From: Ruania albidiflava DSM 18029
Lineage (GTDB): Bacteria; Actinomycetota; Actinomycetes; Actinomycetales; Beutenbergiaceae
Length of the DNA: 64,000 nucleotides
Assembly: GCF_000421225.1 (NCBI RefSeq)
Contig: NZ_ATWL01000015.1
Coordinates: forward strand, 1-64,000
Direction: 5' to 3'
The notes beneath the pieces are model-generated. The model had not been told where the DNA came from and did not search any database. It was given only the letters and a program-made list of their open reading frames with translations. Below are positions 51,740 through 59,162 of this stretch, piece after piece. Each line of letters opens with the position of its first letter. Position 1 is the first letter of the stretch. The translations under genes and the position numbers were made by a program.

Positions 51740-52294
51740 CTAGCCAAGCAGGGCTCGTGCAGCAGTGGTGAGCTGCTGGAGATCGGTCTCGGTCATCGGC
51801 TCTCCGGTGATGCCACGGCGGTGCAACAGCGTCCCGACCACCAGGTCCACGATCAGCAACGCCCGGGCGGTCGGTACCGCCAGCGCCTGCTCCAGGCCGC
51901 GGCGGTACGGCTCCTGCAGCTGCGTCCGCAGCAGCCGGCGCAGGTCGGGGTCACTGACAGCCTCGGCGAACACCCCGGCGAACGCCGCGGCGACGCCCGG
52001 CAGCGCGACCCGGTCAGCTCCCCAGCGCACCAGGGCCGCCAGGTTCTGCCTCGGCTCGCCGGCCACCGGCGGCAGCGGCCCGAATGCGGACACCAGCGCG
52101 GCGGTCACCAGCGTCCCCTTGGACGACCAGCGGCGGTAGATCGTGGTCTTCGCAGTACCGGCGGCTGCAGCGATCCGATCCAGGGTGGCACCGGCGTACC
52201 CGAGCTCGTGCACCGTTCGCAGTGTGGCGGCGAGCACCGCAGGGTCGACGTCGACGCGGGGGCGGCCGGGGCTCCGGTGCGGCTCGGCTGTCAT
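51740..52294 (-). CDS. TetR-family regulator
   Basis: A 184-residue regulator with RTVHELGYAGATLDRIAAAAG then AKTTIYRRWSSKGTLVTAAL as the helix-turn-helix. The C-terminal dimer/ligand domain is short and of the TetR_C_16-like type. It is divergent from an alpha/beta hydrolase gene with a 30-bp palindrome in between, so it likely represses that gene and itself. It lies 6 nt upstream of selD on the same strand, so selD may be partly transcribed with it. Confidence 0.9.
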   Translation of the reverse strand: MTAEPHRSPGRPRVDVDPAVLAATLRTVHELGYAGATLDRIAAAAGTAKTTIYRRWSSKGTLVTAALVSAFGPLPPVAGEPRQNLAALVRWGADRVALPGVAAAFAGVFAEAVSDPDLRRLLRTQLQEPYRRGLEQALAVPTARALLIVDLVVGTLLHRRGITGEPMTETDLQQLTTAARALLG

Positions 52295-52315
52295 ATCGCC
52301 AGCCTACCCGCTTGT

Positions 52316-52345
52316 GCTACCGTCAGTATCGAAACTGTAGGTAGC
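52316..52345. promoter_or_regulatory. 30-bp palindromic operator of the TetR-hydrolase pair
   Basis: GCTACC-gt-CAGT-atcgaa-ACTG-ta-GGTAGC pairs at 12 of 15 positions. It sits midway between the divergent starts (22 and 20 bp away). The direct repeat GTATCGAAAC/GTAGCGAAAC partly overlaps it. Confidence 0.7.
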
Positions 52346-52364
52346 GAAACCTGGAGGAGCGCTC

Positions 52365-53315
52365 GTGTCCCGTGCTGCCCATCCGCCGCTGGGTGTGCGA
52401 CTCGTCTACGGGCTGCGCCCGCAGCCGGACTTTGCCGCACTCTCCGACGAGGAGCTTGCCGAGCTCGGCCGGGCCCAGAACGAGGTGGTGACCTCTCCGG
52501 CGGCTCGGCTGATCACCGGATGTCCTGCGCTGGGCAGCCGGGTGACATGGACGACGGTGGCCCTGACCGACCGGCAGATCCCGGTCCGGGTGCACCGTCC
52601 CCGTCGCAGCGGCACCGGCCCCCTTCCCCTGGTGCTGCACGTGCACGGCGGTGGCTACAGCGGCACCGCTGTACAGTGCGACTGGCTGACCAGCCACCTC
52701 GCCGCGCGCCTGCCCGCTGTCGTGGTCTCAGTAGAGCACCGCCTCCTCGGCCCGGGGGTCTCGATGGCGGCAGCGGCCGATGATGTCCTCAGCACACTGG
52801 TACAGGTGCGGCAGCACGCCTCCACCTGGGGGGTGGACCCGGACCGCGTCGCACTGGTAGGTGAGAGCGCCGGCGGCACGATGACCGCACTGGCCGCAGA
52901 GCGCTCGCCGTGGCTGCGCGCTCAGGTGCTGGTCAACCCGTGCCTGGACCTCACCGCCGCTGCACTGGACTACCCCTCGATGACCGAGCATGCGCACACG
53001 CCGACGATCAGTGCGGCCGAGGTCCAGCGGTTCTGCCGGCTGGCCGCACCCGCGGGAACGGATGCCCGCGCGGTGTCACCACTGACCCGCGCGGAGACTG
53101 CCACACTCCCCAGCACGTTGCTGGTGGTGCCAGCACTGGATCCGTTGGCCGACCAGGCCCGCACCTACGCCGCTCGCGTGCGGCCTACCCAGACCCCCGT
53201 GCGGCTGCTGGAGATCGAGCGAGCAGGGCATGCGTTCCTGAGCATGCCGCATCTGGTGCCCTCGGCCTACCGGGCACGGCGAGCGATCTGTTCCTTCCTG
53301 CACGCAGCGCTCTGA
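52365..53315 (+). CDS. Alpha/beta hydrolase of the HSL (hormone-sensitive lipase) family
   Basis: A 316-residue esterase-type enzyme. The oxyanion motif HVHGGGYSGT, the nucleophile elbow VGESAGGTM, the acid in LLVVPALDPLADQ and the catalytic His in IERAGHAFLSMP are visible. GTG start with CTGGAGGAG upstream. The substrate is unknown; small acyl esters are usual. It is probably induced through the divergent TetR. It separates selD from tRNA-Sec and has no known selenium role. Confidence 0.9.
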   Translation: MSRAAHPPLGVRLVYGLRPQPDFAALSDEELAELGRAQNEVVTSPAARLITGCPALGSRVTWTTVALTDRQIPVRVHRPRRSGTGPLPLVLHVHGGGYSGTAVQCDWLTSHLAARLPAVVVSVEHRLLGPGVSMAAAADDVLSTLVQVRQHASTWGVDPDRVALVGESAGGTMTALAAERSPWLRAQVLVNPCLDLTAAALDYPSMTEHAHTPTISAAEVQRFCRLAAPAGTDARAVSPLTRAETATLPSTLLVVPALDPLADQARTYAARVRPTQTPVRLLEIERAGHAFLSMPHLVPSAYRARRAICSFLHAAL

Positions 53316-53347
53316 CCGAGCTGGCCGCTGCTAGGCTCGCCGCGCAA

Positions 53348-53443
53348 GGAGGCGTCTGGGTTCCTGGTGGGCCCCCCGGTCTTCAACACCGGTGAGACCG
53401 AGCACCTCGGTCTGGCGGGTTCGATTCCCGTCCGCCTCCGCCA
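53348..53443 (+). tRNA. selC: tRNA-Sec (anticodon UCA)
   Basis: A 96-nt tRNA with encoded CCA. The 5' acceptor GGAGGCG pairs with CGCCTCC (53433-53439), followed by G and CCA. The anticodon stem is CCGGT/ACCGG with loop CTTCAAC, giving UCA at 53383-53385. A long variable arm (AGACCGAG/CTCGGTCT) and the T-loop GTTCGATTC are present. The eighth acceptor pair (U53355 with C53432) is a mismatch, while a sixth T-stem pair can form, so the 13-bp total may be split 7+6 instead of 8+5. It lies 18 bp before selA. Confidence 0.93.
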
Positions 53444-53461
53444 CGTGCGAAGGAGGTGCCG

Positions 53462-54859
53462 GTGACCGAGCCAGTCGACCGCGGCGGCCCCAGCCACGGT
53501 GGCACCCCCGAGGTACCGGGCACGGCCGCCGCCGACCCGCGCCGCCGCATCCCGCGTACCGACCATCTGCTTGCGCTGCCCGAGGTGACCGCCGCGGCGC
53601 AGCGGCTCAGCGCACCGACCGTCCGCGACCTGGCCCGCGCCGCACAGGACCGGGCCCGCCGCGGCGAGATCCTGCCGGAGGAGGTGCCGGCCGCCCTCCG
53701 GGAGGCACTCACCCACCGGCGCGCCACCGCGCTCACCCCGGTGCTGAACGCCACCGGCGTGGTGGTGCACACCAACCTGGGCCGCGCCCCGCTGTCCGCC
53801 GCCGCCACCGAGGCGCTCATCGCCGCGGCGGGGTACGTGGACGTGGAGCTCGACCTGGACACCGGCGTGCGGTCCCGGCGCGGCCGCGCCACCCGGGCCG
53901 CCGTGCTGGCCGCCTGCCCGGCCGCCGAGGACGCCCTGGTGGTGAACAACGGCGCCGCAGCGCTGGTGCTGGCGACCACGGCGCTGGCGGCGGGCCGGGA
54001 GGTGGTGGTCAGCCGCGGTGAGCTGATCGAGATCGGTGCCGGCTTCCGGCTGCCGGACCTGATCGCCTCGACCGGTGCCCGGCTGCGGGAAGTAGGCACG
54101 ACCAACCGCACGCACCTGACCGACTACACCTGCGCCGTCGGCCCGGAGACCGGCTGCCTGCTCAAGGTGCACCCGAGCAACTTCCGCGTGCACGGGTTCA
54201 CCGCCGAGGCGACCCTGGCCGAGCTGCGCACGCTGGCCGACGAGCACCGTCTGCCGCTGGTGGCCGACCTGGGATCCGGTCTGCTCGCCCCGGACCCCGC
54301 ACTGCCGGACGAACCGGATGCGGCCTCGGCACTGGCGGCCGGTGCCGACCTGGTGGTCGCCAGCGGGGACAAGCTGCTCGGCGGGCCGCAGGCGGGGCTG
54401 CTGCTCGGCCGGGCGGAGGTCATCGAGCACCTGGCGCGGCACCCGTTGGCCCGGGCGGTGCGGGCGGACAAGCTGGCCCTGGCGGCGCTGGAGGCCACCC
54501 TGGTGGCAGGCCGGGTGCCGGTGGTCGAGTTCCTGCACGCGGACCCGGAGGTGTTGCGGTCCCGGGTGGAGCGTCTCGCGGCAGCCGTCGACGGCGGAGC
54601 ACAGGTGGCGGTGGTCCCGCACCAGGGCAGGGTCGGGGGTGGGGGTGGGCCGGGTGTGCCGTTGCCTGGCTGGGCCCTGCGGCTCCCGGAGTGTGCGGCA
54701 CGCGCGTTGCGGCTCGGGGATCCTGCGGTGCTCGCGCGGGTGCACGACGGCGCCTGCCTGCTGGACCTGCGCTGTGTGCCGGAGACCGAGGACGAACAGG
54801 TGGCGGCCGCGGTGCGGCGGGCGCTGCACCCGGCCCTGTCCCCGTTGGAACACCCTTAG
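53462..54859 (+). CDS. selA: L-seryl-tRNA(Sec) selenium transferase
   Basis: A PLP enzyme converting Ser-tRNA(Sec) to Sec-tRNA(Sec) with selenophosphate. The product has 465 residues. The N-terminal RRRIPRTDHLLALPEV, NATGVVVHTNLGRAPLS, VVNNGAAALVLATTALA, EIGAGFRLPDLIASTGA and VADLGSGLL are typical. The PLP Lys is Lys304 in SGDKLLGGPQAGLL. GTG 53462 has AAGGAGG 5 nt upstream. A GTG six bases earlier overlaps that site and is rejected. tRNA-Sec precedes and selB follows. Confidence 0.95.
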   Translation: MTEPVDRGGPSHGGTPEVPGTAAADPRRRIPRTDHLLALPEVTAAAQRLSAPTVRDLARAAQDRARRGEILPEEVPAALREALTHRRATALTPVLNATGVVVHTNLGRAPLSAAATEALIAAAGYVDVELDLDTGVRSRRGRATRAAVLAACPAAEDALVVNNGAAALVLATTALAAGREVVVSRGELIEIGAGFRLPDLIASTGARLREVGTTNRTHLTDYTCAVGPETGCLLKVHPSNFRVHGFTAEATLAELRTLADEHRLPLVADLGSGLLAPDPALPDEPDAASALAAGADLVVASGDKLLGGPQAGLLLGRAEVIEHLARHPLARAVRADKLALAALEATLVAGRVPVVEFLHADPEVLRSRVERLAAAVDGGAQVAVVPHQGRVGGGGGPGVPLPGWALRLPECAARALRLGDPAVLARVHDGACLLDLRCVPETEDEQVAAAVRRALHPALSPLEHP

Positions 54860-54915
54860 CGCATTCGAACCTGGCTACAAAGGGGTTCGAATGCGCCACG
54901 CTGGTTCGAATGCGC
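54859..54915 (+). repeat. One-against-two inverted repeats between selA and selB
   Basis: GCGCATTCGAACC (54859-54871, starting on the last base of the selA stop) is perfectly complementary to two identical copies of GGTTCGAATGCGC, at 54884-54896 and 54903-54915. Only one hairpin can form at a time. It may be an attenuator or processing site controlling selB, or a remnant of a repeat element. TTCGAA is the common core. Confidence 0.7.
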
Positions 54916-54942
54916 GACCCGGGGAGGACTGGAGGCCGAACA

Positions 54943-56766
54943 GTGGCGAGCTTCGTGGTGGCGACCGCCGGGCACGTGGACCACGGCAAGTCCGCGCTGG
55001 TGCGGGCGCTGACCGGGATCGAGCCGGACCGCCTCGCCGAGGAACGCCGCCGCGGGTTGACCGTGGACCTCGGGTTCGCCTGGACCGAGCTGGTGCCCGG
55101 CTGCGACGCGGCGTTCGTGGACGTCCCCGGGCACGAACGGTTCCTCGGGAACATGCTCGCCGGGCTGGGGCCGGCGCCGGTGGTGTGCTTCGTGGTGGCC
55201 GCGGACGAGGGGTGGCAGGAGCAGTCCAGCGACCACCGGGACGCGGTGGCAGCGCTGGGTATCGACACCGGTGTGCTGGTGCTCAGCCGCGCCGACCGGG
55301 CCGATGCTGCCCGCGTGGCGGAGGTGGTCGCGCGGGCGCGGGAGGAGCTGGCCGGGACCGGGCTGGCGGATGCGCCCGCGGTGGTGACCTCGGCGGTGAC
55401 CGGTGCGGGGCTCGACCGGCTCCGGGAGGCGCTCGCCGGGGTGCTGTCCGGGGCGCCGGCGCCGGACCCGGGCGCGCGCGTGCGTTTGTGGGTGGACCGG
55501 TCGTTCACGATCGCTGGGGCCGGCACTGTGGTGACCGGCACCCTGGCCGCGGGCACCGTGCGCACCGGTGACCGGCTGACCGTGGCCGGCGTCCCAGACT
55601 CGGTAGCGGTACGCGGGCTGCAGAGCCGGGGCGAGGCGTGCGAGCTCATCGGGCCGACGAACCGGGTGGCGGTCAATCTGCGCGGCGTGGAACCGCAGCT
55701 GGTGGCACGGGGCTCGGCGCTGCTCACCCCGGATGCCTGGCCGGAGACGACGGTGGTGGACGTGCGCCGGTGCACCGGCGAGGCGTTCGGCAGCTCGTCC
55801 GGGCACGTGAACGTGCACGTGGGCACTGCGGCGCTCGCCGGGCGGTTGCGCCCGCTGGACGGCGAGCACGCCCGGATCACGCTGTCTCACCCGGCACCGG
55901 TGGTGCTCGGGGACCGCCTGGTGCTGCGCTCTGCCGGGAGCCGGCGGGTGCGGGCGGGCGTGGTGGTGCTGGACGCCGACCCGCCGGTGCTGTCCCGGCG
56001 GGGTGATGGCCGGCGGCGGGCTGCGGTGCTCGACGCCCGGCAGTCGCCGGCACCGGGAGGCCCGGCGGCAGCGGCGGATCTGGTCGCCGAGGCGGCCCGG
56101 CGTGGTGCCGTGCGGGTGGAGCAGCTGGTGCGGCTCGGGCTGGTGCCCGCGCGCGCGGTGGCACCTCCGGCGGGGGTGGTGGCGGCCGGCGACTGGTGGG
56201 TGGCTGAAGGGGCCCTGGAGCAGTGGGGGGCACAGTTGGCCGAGCTGGTGGCCCAGGTGCACCGGCGCGACCCGGTGGCCGCCGGCCTGTCCAGTGGTGC
56301 AGCCGTGGCTGCGCTGGGGCTGCCCGCCGCGGAGCTGCTGGCCGAGGTGGCGCAGGCCGCAGGCGTCGAGGAGCACGACGGGCACCTGGCAGAACCCGGG
56401 CACCGCCACGATCTCGGCCCGGCGGAAGAGGCAGTGGCCGCGCTGGAGGCCCGGCTGCGGGCAACCCCGTTCCAGGCACCGGAGAGCGCCGACCTGCTCG
56501 CACTGGCTCTGGGACCGCGGCAGCTGGCCGCCGCCGAGCGCGCCGGACGGTTGCTGCGCCTGCCCGGTGAGGTGGTGCTGCTACCCGATGCCCCGGCGCG
56601 GGCGATGCGCGAGCTGGCGGGGCTGCCGCAGCCGTTCACCGCGGCCGAGGCGAAGGCGGCCTTGGGCACCACTCGCCGGGTGGTCATCCCGCTGCTGGAG
56701 CACCTGGACGCCCGCGGCTGGACCCGCCGACGTGACCCGGTGCATCGCGAGGTCGTGCGCGGCTGA
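54943..56766 (+). CDS. selB: Selenocysteine-specific elongation factor
   Basis: Brings Sec-tRNA to the ribosome at UGA when bound to a SECIS. The product has 607 residues. G1 is GHVDHGKS (10-17), switch I RRRGLTVDLGFAW, G3 DVPGHERFLGNML, G4 LSRADRADA. The EF-Tu-like beta-barrel domains follow, then about 200 residues of winged-helix repeats (LRATPFQAPESADLLALALG, TAAEAKAALGTTRRVVIPLL) that bind the SECIS. GTG 54943 has GGAGG upstream. A longer frame inside selA is rejected. A hairpin follows the stop. Confidence 0.95.
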   Translation: MASFVVATAGHVDHGKSALVRALTGIEPDRLAEERRRGLTVDLGFAWTELVPGCDAAFVDVPGHERFLGNMLAGLGPAPVVCFVVAADEGWQEQSSDHRDAVAALGIDTGVLVLSRADRADAARVAEVVARAREELAGTGLADAPAVVTSAVTGAGLDRLREALAGVLSGAPAPDPGARVRLWVDRSFTIAGAGTVVTGTLAAGTVRTGDRLTVAGVPDSVAVRGLQSRGEACELIGPTNRVAVNLRGVEPQLVARGSALLTPDAWPETTVVDVRRCTGEAFGSSSGHVNVHVGTAALAGRLRPLDGEHARITLSHPAPVVLGDRLVLRSAGSRRVRAGVVVLDADPPVLSRRGDGRRRAAVLDARQSPAPGGPAAAADLVAEAARRGAVRVEQLVRLGLVPARAVAPPAGVVAAGDWWVAEGALEQWGAQLAELVAQVHRRDPVAAGLSSGAAVAALGLPAAELLAEVAQAAGVEEHDGHLAEPGHRHDLGPAEEAVAALEARLRATPFQAPESADLLALALGPRQLAAAERAGRLLRLPGEVVLLPDAPARAMRELAGLPQPFTAAEAKAALGTTRRVVIPLLEHLDARGWTRRRDPVHREVVRG

Positions 56767-56779
56767 CCTGACCCGTCGC

Positions 56780-56831
56780 GCTCGCGTGGAAGGTTGCTGC
56801 TGTCATAGCACCACCAACCGTCCACGCGAGC
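56780..56831 (+). terminator. Hairpin terminator after selB
   Basis: GCTCGCGTGGA (56780-56790) pairs with TCCACGCGAGC (56821-56831). GGTTG (56792-56796) pairs with CAACC (56815-56819) after a single mismatch, giving a 17-position stem with an 18-nt loop. It is located 13 bp after the selB stop. Confidence 0.7.
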
Positions 56832-56892
56832 TCGCATCCAGCGCCCTAGGTTGCTAGTATGCCGTCTAAGTAGCGAGGCGAAGGGTGGAGCG

Positions 56893-58326
56893 ATGGCGGA
56901 CGGTCCTGGCGACGGGGCGGTGCAGGGCTCTCGCCGCGCGCTCCTGCTGGCGCTGTCGTTGATCTCGGTCGAGTTCCTCGCCGGGATGCAGAGCTACCTG
57001 TCCCAGACGGTGCTGCCGTTGGCGGCAACCGAGCTGCACGGCCAGTCCCTCTACGGTCCCGTGAACGCTGCAGCGCAGGCCCCGATGTTCTTCATGCTGC
57101 CCCTCGGTGCGTGGCTGCTGTCCCGGTACCGGGTCGGGCACCTGATGCTGGTGTTCACCGTGGTGACCGTTGCCGGTGCCACGCTGTGCGCGGCCGCCTC
57201 CTCGATGCCGGTGTTCCTCCTCGGCACCGCAGTGCGTGCGATCGCGTCCGGGGCGCTCGCGACCGTGAGCATGGGAGCGATCAGCCGCGGCCTGCCGGAG
57301 CGGTACCGACAGCTGGTCCTGGCGGGCATGTCCGGCATCTGGGTGCTGTCCTCCGTCCTCGGGCCAGGCTATGCAGCCGGGGCGGCCGCGCTGGTCGGGT
57401 GGCGGTGGGCGATGGTGCTCTACCTCCCGCTGCTGCTGCTCAGCCGGACGATGATCGCCCGGCACATGCCCGAACGTGCCGAGCAGAAGGCCGAGGAGCC
57501 GGTGCCGTGGCGTTGGTCGTGCCTCCTGGCGCTCGGCGCCGTCCTGCTCGCCGCGCCCGCGGGTCGGTGGTCCGCCGCGGCCGTGGTGGCCGGAGCCATC
57601 CTGATGCTGGGCTCAGCGGTGCGGCTGCTGCCCACCGGAACGCTGCGCGCGCGGGCGGGCCGGCGGGCCGGCCTCGCAGCGCTGCTGGTCGTCGCCGCGG
57701 TCTACTTCGGTGCCACGATGGTGCTGTCGGTCGTGGCTCACGACGGGTTCGGCCTCGCTACCGGTCAGTTCGGCTTCATCATCGCTGCCCCGGGGCTGCT
57801 GTGGGCCCTCGCCGGCCTGTGGACGGGCTCGCATCCGGCGCTGGACAGCATCCCGTTCCGCCGCCGTGCCGTACCTGCAGGGGTGGCGATGACCCTCGGC
57901 ATCCTGGTGCTCGGCGGCACCACGCTGCTGGCCGAGAGCGCGACATCGGCGTTCGTCGGTCTGGTGGTCGGGGCGGGCCTGGCCGGTGTGGCGATGGGGT
58001 CGATGTATCCGGACCTGCTCGGCCGGTGCCTGCGGACGCCGGCCGTCGATGACGGGATCTCGCAGGACCAGATGGCGGCCGCCCTGGTGCTCACGGAGTC
58101 GGTGGGCATGGCCGTGGCGACCACTGCCGCCTACTCCTGGCTCGGCACCGGCTGGGGCGTCGTCGACGGTCCCCTGCAGCGGTCCCAGATCCTCTATCTG
58201 GCGCTGGCGGCGCTGTGCCTGGTCATGGTCCAGCGGTTGTGGGCGGCAGCGCGTGCGGGCACCGGCGCGCGGGATGCCGTTCTCACGGCCGGTGGAGCAC
58301 AGCGGCCAGCGCGCGGGCGGCGGTGA
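56893..58326 (+). CDS. MFS transporter
   Basis: A major facilitator of 477 residues with 14 hydrophobic segments. It starts with ALLLALSLISVEFLAGMQSY. LPLGAWLLSRYRVGHLMLVF is the loop 2-3 region, and GALATVSMGAISRGLPERYR is consistent with a DHA2-like drug/proton antiporter. ATG 56893 is preferred, with GGTGGAG upstream. TAGTAT at 56855-56860 is a possible -10. Substrate unknown. Its 3' end overlaps the convergent LLM gene by 44 bp. Confidence 0.85.
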   Translation: MADGPGDGAVQGSRRALLLALSLISVEFLAGMQSYLSQTVLPLAATELHGQSLYGPVNAAAQAPMFFMLPLGAWLLSRYRVGHLMLVFTVVTVAGATLCAAASSMPVFLLGTAVRAIASGALATVSMGAISRGLPERYRQLVLAGMSGIWVLSSVLGPGYAAGAAALVGWRWAMVLYLPLLLLSRTMIARHMPERAEQKAEEPVPWRWSCLLALGAVLLAAPAGRWSAAAVVAGAILMLGSAVRLLPTGTLRARAGRRAGLAALLVVAAVYFGATMVLSVVAHDGFGLATGQFGFIIAAPGLLWALAGLWTGSHPALDSIPFRRRAVPAGVAMTLGILVLGGTTLLAESATSAFVGLVVGAGLAGVAMGSMYPDLLGRCLRTPAVDDGISQDQMAAALVLTESVGMAVATTAAYSWLGTGWGVVDGPLQRSQILYLALAALCLVMVQRLWAAARAGTGARDAVLTAGGAQRPARGRR

Positions 58327-59107
58327 GCAGGTCCTCGTCCAGGACCTGGATCGCCACATGGTCGGCGCCGGCGTCCAGGTGCTCCGCGAGCGCCGCGGCC
58401 ACCACCGCCGGTTCCCCGTGAGCCACGAGCGCGTCGACCAAGGCGTCGCTGCCGCCGCCGGCGAGGTCCTCCTCGGTGAAACCGAGCCGCCGCAGGTTGG
58501 CGCGGTAGTTGCGCATCTGCAGATACCGGCTGACCACGGGGCGGGCTGTTTCCCTGGCGACGGACGGGTCGGTCTGGAGCAGCACCTTGTGCTCCGGAGC
58601 CAGCAACGCTCCGGCGCCCATCACCTCCCGTGCGGTCGACGAGTGCTCCGGGGGCACCAGGTAGGGGTGCGCACCCGCGGCACGCTCCGCAGCCAGCCCC
58701 AGGACCCGTGGCCCCAGGGCAGCCAGCACGCGCCGGTCGGCGGGCACACCGTCGGCATCCAACCGGTCCAGGTACGCCACCATCGTGGCCAGCGGGCTGC
58801 GGTATTCGGCTGTCGCCTCCCGGTGCCCGATGCCCAGCCCGAGCAGGAACCGGCCCGGGTGCAGCTCCTCCAGACGATGGAACCAGGTGGCGGCTTCGTC
58901 GGCCGAGACCTGCCACATGTTGATGATGCCGGTGGCCACCACGAGGGTCTCGGTGGCATCGAGCAGCGGTTCGATGGCTGCCAGCTCCCCCGGGCTGCCG
59001 CCGACCCAGACGGCGCCGTAGCCGAGACGTTCTGCCTCGCGGGCCAGCTCGGTGGTGGCCCGGTCAGGGCGGGCCCAGATTCCGTAGCGACCGAGTTCTG
59101 CAGCCAT
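58283..59107 (-). CDS. LLM-class (F420-type) flavin oxidoreductase
   Basis: A 274-residue luciferase-like TIM-barrel enzyme. RYGIWARPDRATTELAREAE, LGYGAVWVGGSPGELAA, VVATGIINMWQVSADEAATW, HPGRFLLGLGIGHREATAEY and GAHPYLVPPEHSSTAREVMG are typical of the TIGR03620-like actinobacterial group, which generally uses F420 rather than FMN. Substrate unknown. ATG 59107 is used; the longer frame has no family resemblance. It is downstream of the UvrA-like gene on the same strand. Confidence 0.88.
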   Translation of the reverse strand: MAAELGRYGIWARPDRATTELAREAERLGYGAVWVGGSPGELAAIEPLLDATETLVVATGIINMWQVSADEAATWFHRLEELHPGRFLLGLGIGHREATAEYRSPLATMVAYLDRLDADGVPADRRVLAALGPRVLGLAAERAAGAHPYLVPPEHSSTAREVMGAGALLAPEHKVLLQTDPSVARETARPVVSRYLQMRNYRANLRRLGFTEEDLAGGGSDALVDALVAHGEPAVVAAALAEHLDAGADHVAIQVLDEDLLTAARALAAVLHRP

Positions 59108-59162
59108 ACCCGCCACAACCGGCCGCAGGCCCCGGTCATTCCCGGAGCGAGCACCCAGGATC

